NCBI GenBank assembly: GCA_030685065.1
Contig: JAUXQH010000174.1
Span: 1 to 36,873, forward strand
Origin: Pseudomonadota bacterium
GTDB taxonomy: Bacteria; Myxococcota_A; UBA796; SXON01
DNA: 36,873 nucleotides
Direction of reading: 5' to 3'
Made by a program: the position numbers and the translations under genes. Shown here one piece after another: positions 8,609-16,639 of this stretch; positions within the stretch are counted from its first letter, which is position 1, and every line of letters starts with the position of its first letter. Under the pieces are notes generated by a model. It worked only from the letters and a program-made list of their open reading frames with translations, ran no database searches and was not told the origin of the DNA.

Positions 8609-9270
8609 GCCCGCAGCCCGATCCTCTTCCCGCACGATCCCTGGCGGCACGCCTCTGGGTGTCCCCGCGGGTCGCGCACTACGCGCTGCTGGCCGGCCTC
8701 ACCGCGCTCGTGCCGCTCCCGTTCGTGGACGCGTGGTTGGAGCGCCGCGCGCACCGTTCGATGTACCGGGTGGTGGCCGAGGAAGCGGGCCAGCCGTTCG
8801 ATGAGGCCGTGCTCGCCGTGCTCGCGGAGGACCGGTCGAGCCTCGTGCTCGGGTGTCTCGGCACCGCCGTCATCTGGCCGATCAAGAAGCTGTTTCGCAC
8901 CTTCTTCTACTTCCTCACGATCAAGGACGTGATCGACGGCACCGCCGAGGCCACGCTCCGAGCGGCCATGGTACGGGCCGCGCTCGCCCGCCTGCCGCAT
9001 GACGCCCGGGTCGTCCGCAACGCGATGGACGTCACGCTCGGCCGCCACCAGTATTCCCCGGTCAGTCGCGCGTTCTTCCGCGGCGAGCGCCCCCAGGCCG
9101 AGTGGGTCGCCAACGCCGACCGGGTCGACAAGTCGGTGGCGTGGATCTACCAGAAGGCCGGCGGTGGCCCCATCCTCGCGGCCTTTCTTCACCAGCTCGA
9201 GGGCCGGCCCGCGACCCCGGCCGCACCCGTCGCCCCCGCTGCTCCGCCGTCCGCCGAGGCCCCGTCATGA
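8605..9270 (+). CDS. Membrane-associated protein of unknown function
   Basis: The protein is 221 aa, and ATG 8605 overlaps the previous stop. One hydrophobic segment (VAHYALLAGLTALVPLPFVDAW) is followed by a second, weaker one around SLVLGCLGTAVIWPIKKLFRTFFYFLTIKDVID. The remainder is helical and charged, ending in an Ala/Pro-rich tail (ATPAAPVAPAAPPSAEAPS). It resembles proteins that sit peripherally or as a hairpin in the inner membrane, but no named family is recognised. Its TGA overlaps the ATG of the lipase-like gene by four bases, so it is the second link in a coupled chain of three genes. Confidence 0.65.
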   Translation: MSPQPDPLPARSLAARLWVSPRVAHYALLAGLTALVPLPFVDAWLERRAHRSMYRVVAEEAGQPFDEAVLAVLAEDRSSLVLGCLGTAVIWPIKKLFRTFFYFLTIKDVIDGTAEATLRAAMVRAALARLPHDARVVRNAMDVTLGRHQYSPVSRAFFRGERPQAEWVANADRVDKSVAWIYQKAGGGPILAAFLHQLEGRPATPAAPVAPAAPPSAEAPS

Positions 9271-11069
9271 CCCTCCTGCTCCTCCTGGCGTGCGTCGAGA
9301 CCGACGACACGGGCAAGCCCGCCACCGTCGTCGATCCGGGCGCCCTCGCCGCGGGGCCGCTCAACCCGTTCCCGAGCATGGAGCTCGTCGGGAGTGACGG
9401 CAAGCTCGCCATCCCCGATGGCCTGTTGCCGCAGGTGCCCGACGGCACCGCGATGGACGTTCGGCGCCTCAACTGGCGCGACGGGTTCTCCCGCGTGCAA
9501 ACCTCCGTCGCGATGCTCCCGGTGGCGATCGACTCCGACTCGCTCCCCGGCCCCAGCGCCATCGGGATCGGCGGCAGCGTCCGCATGTTCGACCTGGACA
9601 CGGGCGTCGAGATCCCGATGTTCGCCGAGCTCGACGCCCACCCCGAGGCCATCGAGAGCGGCGCGCGCGCGCTGATCGTGCGTCCCATGCTCGCGATGAC
9701 GCCCGGACATCGCGTGGCGGTCGTCGTGACCGCCGCGGTGACCTCGGGCGGGGCGCCGCTCGCGCTGGAGGAGTGGCAGGACGCGAAGGCGGCCGACCCG
9801 CACTACGCCGACCTCGAGGAGTCCCTGCTGGGGCTCGGCGTCCCCACGGTTGCGCTGGCGTGGGACTTCCCCGTGGGGGACGGCACCGCGGTCGTGCGTT
9901 CGCTCGCCGCCACGGTCACCACGCCGACGGCCTACACCTTCGACCGCGTGACGGACGCCACCACCGGCTTTCTGCCCCCCCGCGTGTGGAAGAAGATCGA
10001 GGGCAGCTACACCACCGACAACTGGCTGGTGGACGACCTGGTGTTCGACGTCGACGACAGCGGCGTCCCGCTCGCCAAGGGCACCGCCGAGGCCACGCTC
10101 TACGTGCACGTGCCCGAGTCGGCCCAGCACGCCGTCGGCACCGCGCCGGTGCTCGTGTTCGGGCACGGCATCTTGTCCAACCCCGGCAACTACCTCGACG
10201 AGGATGACGATCCGAGCGCCGTGGTCGAGCTGGCCGATCGGCTCGGCGCCATCGTCGTCGCGACCACCTGGCGGGGGCTCACGAGCGAGGACCAGGTGGA
10301 CACCGTGCTCATGGCGTCGGACTTCGGCAGGTTCCCCGAGCTGACGGATCGCCTCGCGCAGGCCGTCGCGAACAACCTGGCGCTCATCCGCCTCGTGGCC
10401 GATGGCCCGCTGCTCGACGATCCGGAGCTCGCCGGCCTCGCCGACCGCTCGCGCATCTACTGGTACGGCATCTCGCTCGGCTCGATCGAGGGCGCGGTGA
10501 CCCTCGCGAACCAGGATCGCATCGAGCACGCCGTGCTCCACGTCGGTGGGAGCGCGTGGTCGACCATGCTCGAGCGCTCGTCCGACTGGCCCACGTTCGA
10601 GCTGCTCGTGGAGCGTGGCATCCTCGATCCGTTCGATCGCCAGCTCCTCTATGCCACCTCCCAACTGTTGTGGGATCCCGTGGATCCGGCCTCGTATGTG
10701 GAGGATCTCGCGGGGCGGTCTTTCTTGTGGCAGGAGTCCATCGGGGACGACCAGGTGCCGAACCTGACCACCGAGCTGCTCATGCGCAGCGTCGGCGTGC
10801 CGCTCGGCTCGCCCGGCGTGACCACCCCCTACGATCTGGGCGCCGTCGCGCTCCCGGCGGTGGGGCCGGCGTTCACCCAATTCGATTCGTTGCGTGGCGC
10901 TCCGGCGGACACCAACCGACCCTCCGAGGTCACCGGGGCGCACGGTACGCCGCGGCTCTGGGAGGGCACCAAGCTGCAGACCCTCGCGTTCTTCGCCGAG
11001 GGGGCCGAGGGCACCGTGACGCATTTCTGTGGGGGCGGGCCTTGCACGGCCGACAACCAGGGGGAATAG
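9267..11069 (+). CDS. Alpha/beta-hydrolase lipoprotein (extracellular lipase-like)
   Basis: The protein is 600 aa. The ATG overlaps the preceding TGA (ATGA). The lipoprotein signal is very short, MTLLLLLAC with Cys at residue 9. After an N-terminal beta domain with NPFPSMELVGSDGKLAIPDG, a pattern of VolA/Pla-type bacterial lipases, the hydrolase core shows an oxyanion HG (300-301, FGHGILSNPGNYL) and a nucleophile elbow GISLG (401-405, Ser403). ESIGDDQVPN later in the chain is a plausible acid-bearing loop, and VTHFCGG near the C-terminus a plausible His. It probably hydrolyses lipid esters on the outside of the cell. The frame stays open upstream, but the overlap and the lipobox support this start. 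Confidence 0.85.
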   Translation: MTLLLLLACVETDDTGKPATVVDPGALAAGPLNPFPSMELVGSDGKLAIPDGLLPQVPDGTAMDVRRLNWRDGFSRVQTSVAMLPVAIDSDSLPGPSAIGIGGSVRMFDLDTGVEIPMFAELDAHPEAIESGARALIVRPMLAMTPGHRVAVVVTAAVTSGGAPLALEEWQDAKAADPHYADLEESLLGLGVPTVALAWDFPVGDGTAVVRSLAATVTTPTAYTFDRVTDATTGFLPPRVWKKIEGSYTTDNWLVDDLVFDVDDSGVPLAKGTAEATLYVHVPESAQHAVGTAPVLVFGHGILSNPGNYLDEDDDPSAVVELADRLGAIVVATTWRGLTSEDQVDTVLMASDFGRFPELTDRLAQAVANNLALIRLVADGPLLDDPELAGLADRSRIYWYGISLGSIEGAVTLANQDRIEHAVLHVGGSAWSTMLERSSDWPTFELLVERGILDPFDRQLLYATSQLLWDPVDPASYVEDLAGRSFLWQESIGDDQVPNLTTELLMRSVGVPLGSPGVTTPYDLGAVALPAVGPAFTQFDSLRGAPADTNRPSEVTGAHGTPRLWEGTKLQTLAFFAEGAEGTVTHFCGGGPCTADNQGE

Positions 11070-11101
11070 CGGACCGTCTACGCGGCCGTCTGGCACGGGC
11101 G

Positions 11102-13150
11102 TTGGGCGTCGAGCCCGGCGTCCTCGGCCGCGTCGTGGGGATCGAGCTCGCGGCCGCGGCGCTGATGGCGGTGGTGCCGGCGTGGATGTTCACGGGCCCG
11201 CTCGGACCCTTCCGCGCGCCCGGGCTCGAAGGAGAGGGCCTCTACGGTCAGCTCTTCGCCGGCGCCCTGGTGCGGCGTTGGCTCACCGGCGGCGCCGCGC
11301 CCGGTGTGGCCGACGTGGTGGGCGGCGAGGTGTGGTGGCCCGTCTCTCCGCTGGGCGCGGGGCTCCAGGCCGTCCTCCCCGTCGATCCCGCCTTTGCCCT
11401 GGGGATCGTCGTGACGCTCGGCGTGTGGCTCGCGGGCTACGGGCCGTGGCGCCTCGCGCGCCGGGTGCTCCCGTCCGCCCCGCTCTGGGGCGCGTTGTGC
11501 GCGGGCCTCGCCGCCCAGACCTCTCCTGTCGTGCTGCGCGCGATCCCCGCGGGCGAGCTCGCCGCGCTGGCCGTGGGCGCGATCGCGTTGGGCCTCGCGC
11601 ACCCGCGCCTCGCGCTGATCGGCGGCCTCTGGTCCGCGCCGGGCGCCGTGGTTCTCGGCATCGCGGGGCTGTTCGGACGGCGTCCCGCCTGGCTCCTCGC
11701 GGTGGTGCCCGCGCTCGCCTTGCTCCTGCCGGCGTCCACGCTGCCGGGCGCCGTGCGGCGCACCGTGGCCTCCCAGGCCGTGTCGGCCACCTCGCCCGCG
11801 TACGTCACCGCCTCCGGGTCCGCCTTTCCCCTGCCGCCGGGTGAACAAACCGCGTTGATCGCCGCGGCGGAGCTCACCCGCACCGGCCTGTGGATCCCGG
11901 GCGAGGTGAGCCCGCTCGTGCGGGGAAACCTGTTTCGCGGCCCCCCTCCGACGCCGGGAACCGGGCGTGATGGCGCATCCGGTTCTTGGGGCGGGGCGCT
12001 GCCCCGCAACGCCCCGCCAGGGGGCCCGGGCCCCCTGGACCCCCTGGACCCCCTGGACCCCCTCTTCGGCGTGGGCGGCGTAGGCCCCCTGGATCCGGTG
12101 GAAGATCCGGTGGAAGGTGCCGGGGGCCCGGACCCCGCCGGCGCCCCCGAGCTCTACCCGCCCGTGGCACCGCAGGAGGGCGCCGCCCCCGAGCCGATGG
12201 CCGGCGGGAGCCCGCCCCCCGACGCGCCGCCCGTCGCTTCGAGCGAAGAGCAGCCGTGGATCGGCGGGCTGCTCATCCCTCTCCAGCGCCTCCACGGCGG
12301 CGCGGCCGCGCTGTTCGGGCTGCTCGCGCTGCTCCTGATCGGGGCCCCGGGAAACCGGGCCGTGCGCATCGCGGCGGCCGGCGGCCTCCTCTTCTGGGGC
12401 GCCCTCACGCTCGCCTTCGGATGGCCTGCCGTGCCGGGAGAGGTCGAGCGGGACCCCGCCCTGGTCGCCGGGCTCCGGATCCTCCTCTCCGCCGACCAGA
12501 TCGCCGCCATCCCCGGCGGCGGTGTCCTCGCCTGGGCGGCGATCCTCCCGGCCCTCGGTGGCCTCGGCATCGCGGCGCTCTCCGGTGTGTCACGCCTCCC
12601 GCTCGCGGCGCGGGTGGCGGCGTGTGTGGTGCTGGTCGGCGTCGGCGCCCCGCTCGAGAACCCCCGGCTCATCGCGCCGGTCGCGACGGTCCCGCCCGAC
12701 CCGGTTCGTCGGGCGCTGGCGGCCCTCCCGAGCGACCGCCTGCTCCTGTTCCCGGCGCCGCAGTGGCCCTACCTCCAGGGCCAGCGCCCCACCGCGTCGG
12801 CGTTCTGGGAGGCGGCCGCGACCGGCCAACGCATGGAGCCCCGCGGCGAGGACCCCGCTGCCGCCGCGCTCATCGGGGCGCTCACCGCGCTCACGGCGGT
12901 GCCGGTGGACATCCAGGCGGCGCACCTGCTGTGGTCTTCCCGCTCCGGGTTGGTCCAGGAAGGGGACGAGCCGCTCCGGGCCGCGTACGCCGCCGGCTGG
13001 CGCTACCTCCTCGTCGATCTCGAGGGCCTGCCCCCGCTCGGGCGCCCGCGCATCGACGGCTGGCTCGCGGAGCGGGCGGGGATGCCGGTGGCTCGCGACG
13101 GATCGCGCCTCTTGTACGATCTGTCGGAGGGGCCGGCGGGGGTTCGTTGA
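11102..13150 (+). CDS. Polytopic membrane protein with soluble C-terminal domain, interrupted by low-complexity insert
   Basis: About 682 aa if started at TTG 11102; GTG at 11135 is equally possible, and AGGGGGA lies near 11058. Many hydrophobic segments run from IELAAAALMAVVPAWMF onward. Residues encoded by about 11938-12240 are a Pro/Gly/Asp-rich patch that does not look like the rest of the protein and is produced by a palindromic, tandem-repeated DNA element kept in frame. Beyond it the TM segments resume (GGAAALFGLLALLLIGA). The soluble tail has LLLFPAPQWPYLQGQRP and WRYLLVDLEG. The plan parallels the gene at 5405-7090, suggesting a glycosyltransferase or YfhO-like membrane protein. The last 213 bp are duplicated at 16413-16625. 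Confidence 0.75.
   Translation: MGVEPGVLGRVVGIELAAAALMAVVPAWMFTGPLGPFRAPGLEGEGLYGQLFAGALVRRWLTGGAAPGVADVVGGEVWWPVSPLGAGLQAVLPVDPAFALGIVVTLGVWLAGYGPWRLARRVLPSAPLWGALCAGLAAQTSPVVLRAIPAGELAALAVGAIALGLAHPRLALIGGLWSAPGAVVLGIAGLFGRRPAWLLAVVPALALLLPASTLPGAVRRTVASQAVSATSPAYVTASGSAFPLPPGEQTALIAAAELTRTGLWIPGEVSPLVRGNLFRGPPPTPGTGRDGASGSWGGALPRNAPPGGPGPLDPLDPLDPLFGVGGVGPLDPVEDPVEGAGGPDPAGAPELYPPVAPQEGAAPEPMAGGSPPPDAPPVASSEEQPWIGGLLIPLQRLHGGAAALFGLLALLLIGAPGNRAVRIAAAGGLLFWGALTLAFGWPAVPGEVERDPALVAGLRILLSADQIAAIPGGGVLAWAAILPALGGLGIAALSGVSRLPLAARVAACVVLVGVGAPLENPRLIAPVATVPPDPVRRALAALPSDRLLLFPAPQWPYLQGQRPTASAFWEAAATGQRMEPRGEDPAAAALIGALTALTAVPVDIQAAHLLWSSRSGLVQEGDEPLRAAYAAGWRYLLVDLEGLPPLGRPRIDGWLAERAGMPVARDGSRLLYDLSEGPAGVR
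11990..12038. repeat. Nested palindromic (REP-like) element inside a coding region
   Basis: Two adjoining inverted repeats lie here. GGCGGGGCG (11990-11998) pairs with CGCCCCGCC (12010-12018) around an 11-nt loop. From 12017 to 12038 the DNA is a perfect 22-bp palindrome centred on CCCGGG. This arrangement resembles small dispersed GC-rich palindromic elements of bacterial genomes. It sits in the middle of the membrane protein gene without breaking the frame. Confidence 0.75.
12031..12115 (+). repeat. Short tandem repeats (9-bp x3 and 12-bp x2)
   Basis: CCCCCTGGA occurs three times without change at 12031-12057 and encodes a Pro-Leu-Asp run. GATCCGGTGGAA occurs twice at 12092-12115 and encodes Asp-Pro-Val-Glu twice. 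Both unit lengths are multiples of three, so copy-number change would not shift the frame. Confidence 0.9.
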
Positions 13151-13155
13151 GAGGG
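12943..13155 (+). repeat. 213-bp direct repeat, copy A (intact gene end)
   Basis: This copy covers the last ~69 codons of the membrane protein gene and 5 bp beyond its TGA. It matches 16413-16625 at a constant offset of 3470 with no gaps. I count nine mismatches, eight of them synonymous and one changing Asp to Gly. The match stops abruptly at both ends. Confidence 0.95.
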
Positions 13156-13221
13156 CCGGGAGACGAGGAGGGGGACGCGAGGCAAACGCCTAAGGCAGCC
13201 AAGGGATCGAGGGTTCACGCG

Positions 13222-16155
13222 TCAAGGGATCGACCTCGCCAGGCGGAAGCCGATGTTGTTGCCGACGTAGTTGGGGGAGCCGATGACCCGAGCGGCGACC
13301 CGCGCGTGCGACGCGGCGTTGAACCCACTGCCACCGCGAAGGACACAGTAGGAGCTCGAGGCCGCACCAACCGGATCCGTCGCGGCGCTCGGGGAGAGAG
13401 CCCCGTACCAGTCCTGCGTCCACTCCCACACATTGCCGCTCATGTCGTACAAGCCGCAGGAGTTGGGATCCAGGCCCGCGACGGCATGCGTCGTACTGCC
13501 TGCGTTGGAAATGTACCAGGCCACATCCCCGACGGTCACCGAGCCCGCGTACAACAGATCCTCCCCGCACCGCGCCGCGCCCTCCCACTCCGCCTCCGTA
13601 AGGAGCCGGTAGCCGTCACACGCGTAGGGATCCATCGCCGGCGAGCAGGAAACGGACGCGCCGCTGCCGGTGCAGGTATAGCAGGACGTGAGCCCCGCGG
13701 CGCTCGACAGCGCGTTCGCATACGCGGCGGACTCGTACCAGCTCACACCCTCCACCGGGCAGTCAACCCCGCAGCCCGTGAAGTACGACGGGTTGTATCC
13801 CATCGTTTCCTCGAACTGCGCCTGGGTCACCTCTGTCTCGCTCACGTAGTAGTCCTGCGTGAGCGTCACGGTGTGCAGCGTCTCGTCGTCAGCGCAGCTC
13901 GACTGGCCCGGCGTACACCCCATGTCGAACGTGCTGGCGGCCACCCGGATGAAGTCGATGCCGTCGAGCGTGGTGACGGTTCCGGGGCACACGTCGTCGA
14001 GCAGATCGCAGTCCTGATCGATGCCGTCGTCACAGACCTCGGCAGCACCTGGGTAGTCGGAGGCCGAAGCGTCATCACAGTCCGTGACCACCCCGCTCTC
14101 CCCCGCGTCGGCGCAATCCAGATCGTCGCTGTCGATGACCGTCGTCGTCCCGTACCCATCGCGGTCGCTGTCGAGGTAGCAGGCGTCGAAGCCGTCACAG
14201 TCCTCGTCGCCGCCGTTGTTCACGAGCTCCGGGGCGCCGGGATGGGCCGAAGCCGAAGCATCGTTGCAATCATCCGAAGAGGCCGCGCTCCCCACTGGCG
14301 CATCGCACGCGAGCGAAGCGACCCCCGCCCCGAACCCGTCCGCATCGCCGTCGACGTACCACGACTCTCCCCCGGTGGCCGTAGCATCGTCCGCGAGGCC
14401 ATCGCAGTTCTCGTCGGTGTCACCCAAGTCGCAACGCTCGACCGCAACCGGGTTCACGGCGCCCGTGCCATCGTCACAATCCCCGTCGACCGCCACAAAC
14501 CCAACCGGAGCGCTACACGCCGAAACTACCAACGAGGACCCGAACCCGTCCCCATCCCCATCCTCGTACCACTCCAGCGAATCCACCGCGCCCCCGTCGG
14601 CATCCCCGTCGCAGTCGTCATCCGCCCCGTTGCAAAGCTCGGTCGCGTCGGGGTTGATGCTCGCGTTCCCGTCGTCACACTCGTCGCACGCAGCCCAGCC
14701 GTCCGCGTCGAGGTCGGCGTAGCCGGTGTAGCCGTCGCAATTGTAGTCGTTGGGATCGGCGCAGTCGGGCTCGAGCGCCGCTGGGTTGTAGGCGGCGTCG
14801 GTGTCGTCGCAGTCGTCCGCGGCCGTGACGTAGCCCGCGGGCTCCGAACAAGCGGTCACCGCAACGGACGATCCAAATCCGTCCCCGTCGGCGTCCTCGT
14901 ACCAGGTCGCCGCGTCTTTCGCGCCGTCCTCCTCGGACTCTCCGTCACAATCCTCGTCCGTATCGGATGCGTCACAGACCTCGACGCCGTCGGGGTGGAT
15001 GCTGCTGTCGGCGTCGTCACAGTCGGTGAACGCGGAGAGGTGGCCGGAGGGGCGGGAGCACGCGACGGCGGCGGTGGCGCCTCCGTAGCCGTCAGTGTCC
15101 GCGTCCGCGTACCACGTCGAAGCGTCGAGGGCGTCCGGCTCGTCAACGGTGCCGTCGCAGTCATCATCCGCGCCGTTGCAAAGCTCGGTCGCGTCGGGGT
15201 TGATGCCCGCGTCCCCGTCGTCACAATCGTCGCACGCGGCGTAGCCATCCGCGTCTAGGTCGCCGCCCCCGGTCGATCCATCGCAGTTGTAATCGTGGGT
15301 GTCGGCGCAGTCGGACTCGTCGGCGCCGGGATAGTAGCGCGCGTGGGTGTCGTCGCAATCATCCCCGTAGAGGGAGTAGCCGTCCGGCTGGGTACAAGCC
15401 GCTTGGGTCGCCCCTGAGGCGCCCCAGCCGTCGCCGTCGGCATCGGGGTACCAGGCAGTGGCGTCCGTTGCGTCTCCGTCGATGTCGCCATCACAGTCGT
15501 CATCGAGGTTGTTGCACGTCTCTTCCGCGCCGGGATGGATGGCCGCCGAGGCGTCCTGGCAATCCGTGTCATCGGCCACGTACTGATCCGGCTGCGCGCA
15601 GGCCTCCTTGGCGCTCGAGGAGCTGCCGAAGCCGTCCCCATCGGCGTCCTCATGCCAGATGGAAGCATCGGTGGCGCCCACGTCGATGTCTCCATCGCAA
15701 TCATCATCCTGCTCGTTGCAGACTTCGACCGCGTCGGGATTCACGCTCGCATCGGCGTCGTCGCAGTCCTCGCAGGAGCCGAAGCCGTCGGCGTCGCCAT
15801 CCGTACCGCCCACCGAGTCGTCACAATTGTAGTCGGCGGTGTCGGCGCAATCCGTCTCGTCCGCGCCCGGGTGAAAGGCGGCGTCCCTGTCGTTGCAGTC
15901 TTCCGCGTTGAATACGAAGCCCGCGGGAGCAGAGCAGCGGTCGCCGAGGTTTTGGGCGAAGATGCTGCGGACCGGCGAGCCATACCCATCGCCGTCCGCA
16001 TCATCATACAACGGCCTCTTGGCGCCAATCGTCGGGTCGCTATCGTTGCAGTCGTGCTCGGTGTCTCTGCCGTCTCCATCGGAATCCGTGCGGTCACGGC
16101 CGGCGCAGTCGTTGAGGTGGTTGAAAAGGAGGAGGAAGGTGAAGGTCGAGCGCAT
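13222..16155 (-). CDS. MopE-repeat surface protein with C-terminal FGE/C-type-lectin-like domain
   Basis: The protein is 977 aa. A hydrophobic N-terminus (MRSTFTFLLLFNHLNDC) is followed by about twelve MopE-type units of the form DCDDxDxxxxPxAxExCxxxDxDCDGxxD, separated by spacers such as WYEDADGDGFGSS. The Asp and Cys pattern suggests bound divalent metal and disulfides in an extracellular stalk. From about residue 720, FIRVAASTFDMGC, YYVSETEVTQAQFEETMG, YRLLTEAEWEGAARCG, GLYDMSGNVWEWTQDWYG and VLRGGSGFNAASHAR through NNIGFRLAR match the FGE-sulfatase fold. The two catalytic Cys of true formylglycine-generating enzymes, expected just after RGGS, are absent, so a binding role is likelier. Codons such as AGA, ATT, TTG, TAT and GAT are more frequent than in neighbouring genes. 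The gene lies between 213-bp direct repeats. Confidence 0.88.
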   Translation of the reverse strand: MRSTFTFLLLFNHLNDCAGRDRTDSDGDGRDTEHDCNDSDPTIGAKRPLYDDADGDGYGSPVRSIFAQNLGDRCSAPAGFVFNAEDCNDRDAAFHPGADETDCADTADYNCDDSVGGTDGDADGFGSCEDCDDADASVNPDAVEVCNEQDDDCDGDIDVGATDASIWHEDADGDGFGSSSSAKEACAQPDQYVADDTDCQDASAAIHPGAEETCNNLDDDCDGDIDGDATDATAWYPDADGDGWGASGATQAACTQPDGYSLYGDDCDDTHARYYPGADESDCADTHDYNCDGSTGGGDLDADGYAACDDCDDGDAGINPDATELCNGADDDCDGTVDEPDALDASTWYADADTDGYGGATAAVACSRPSGHLSAFTDCDDADSSIHPDGVEVCDASDTDEDCDGESEEDGAKDAATWYEDADGDGFGSSVAVTACSEPAGYVTAADDCDDTDAAYNPAALEPDCADPNDYNCDGYTGYADLDADGWAACDECDDGNASINPDATELCNGADDDCDGDADGGAVDSLEWYEDGDGDGFGSSLVVSACSAPVGFVAVDGDCDDGTGAVNPVAVERCDLGDTDENCDGLADDATATGGESWYVDGDADGFGAGVASLACDAPVGSAASSDDCNDASASAHPGAPELVNNGGDEDCDGFDACYLDSDRDGYGTTTVIDSDDLDCADAGESGVVTDCDDASASDYPGAAEVCDDGIDQDCDLLDDVCPGTVTTLDGIDFIRVAASTFDMGCTPGQSSCADDETLHTVTLTQDYYVSETEVTQAQFEETMGYNPSYFTGCGVDCPVEGVSWYESAAYANALSSAAGLTSCYTCTGSGASVSCSPAMDPYACDGYRLLTEAEWEGAARCGEDLLYAGSVTVGDVAWYISNAGSTTHAVAGLDPNSCGLYDMSGNVWEWTQDWYGALSPSAATDPVGAASSSYCVLRGGSGFNAASHARVAARVIGSPNYVGNNIGFRLARSIP

Positions 16156-16258
16156 GGTACCGGGAGGGTAGCACGCGAGGTCGCGGGGGCGACGCCCACC
16201 CGGCGAGATGGCGGCCGGCGAGGTGCCGGCCGCGAGATGCGGAGGAATAACGGGGAAC
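16156..16258. promoter_or_regulatory. Upstream region of the MopE/FGE-like gene with strong hairpin
   Basis: This gap between two divergent reading frames contains a perfect 9-bp inverted repeat with a 5-nt loop (GCGGCCGGC at 16211-16219, GCCGGCCGC at 16225-16233). CGAGATG flanks it on both sides. No T-run follows, so it is not a typical intrinsic terminator. It may be an operator or a mobile-element end. Confidence 0.4.
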
Positions 16259-16412
16259 GTGCCAAAACCGATCGCCCCGATCCGCCTCCCCTCGAATGAC
16301 TTCGACCTGGGCGTGACCTACGACGCGATCCTGCGCCGCGCCGAGGTGCTCCAGGCGATGCTGGTCTGCCACGTCGGGCGAGAGGAAGGGGCGAGGATAA
16401 GAAATCTTCGCA
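16259..16412 (+). pseudogene. Orphan N-terminal reading frame of unknown gene
   Basis: GTG at 16259 is preceded by GGAGGA and GGGGA at plausible distances. The frame reads VPKPIAPIRLPSNDFDLG, then VTYDAILRRAEVLQAMLVCH, ordinary-looking protein unlike the Arg/Pro-rich shadows common here. At about 16400 the sequence changes to an A/T-rich patch (GATAAGAAATCTTCG) and at 16413 runs into the duplicated 3' end of the membrane protein gene in a different frame. It therefore looks like the 5' end of a gene cut by the same rearrangement that made the repeat. I do not recognise the family. Confidence 0.4.
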
Positions 16413-16625
16413 CTCCGGGTTGGTCCAGGAAGGGGGCGAGCCGCTCCGGGCCGCGTACGCCGCCGGCTGGCGCTACCTCCTCGTCGATCTCGAGGGCCTG
16501 CCCCCGCTCGGCCGCCCCCGCATCGACGGCTGGCTTGCCGAGCGCGCGGGGATGCCGGTCGCGCGCGACGGGTCGCGCCTCTTGTACGATCTGTCGGAGG
16601 GGCCGGCGGGGGTTCGTTGAGAGGG
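16413..16625 (+). pseudogene. 3' remnant of a membrane protein paralog (213-bp direct repeat, copy B)
   Basis: This is a headless copy of the end of the gene at 11102-13150. It encodes the same ~66 residues (EPLRAAYAAGWRYLLVDLEG through LLYDLSEGPAGVR and a TGA). Eight of the nine differences from copy A are silent and one is Asp to Gly. A TTG at 16420 opens the frame, but nothing resembling the N-terminal TM region is present. The mostly synonymous divergence means the two copies separated while both were under protein-level selection, so this is probably what is left of a second full gene or of a gene-conversion event. Confidence 0.85.
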
Positions 16626-16639
16626 AGGCGAGGCCGGGG

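Noticed and set aside
13900..16100. Periodic near-repeats that might be a DNA repeat array
   Set aside because: The period follows the MopE protein motif and the DNA differs between units in silent positions; this is a coding repeat.
13222..16155. Copper-binding MopE/methanobactin-type function or active formylglycine-generating enzyme
   Set aside because: Only the repeat motif is shared with MopE; the tryptophan-derived copper site cannot be shown. The FGE-like domain lacks the two catalytic cysteines.
16420..16620. Independent small gene of 66 aa
   Set aside because: It is identical in nearly all residues to the end of the gene at 11102-13150, starts at an internal TTG, and has no ribosome site, so a remnant is the better reading.
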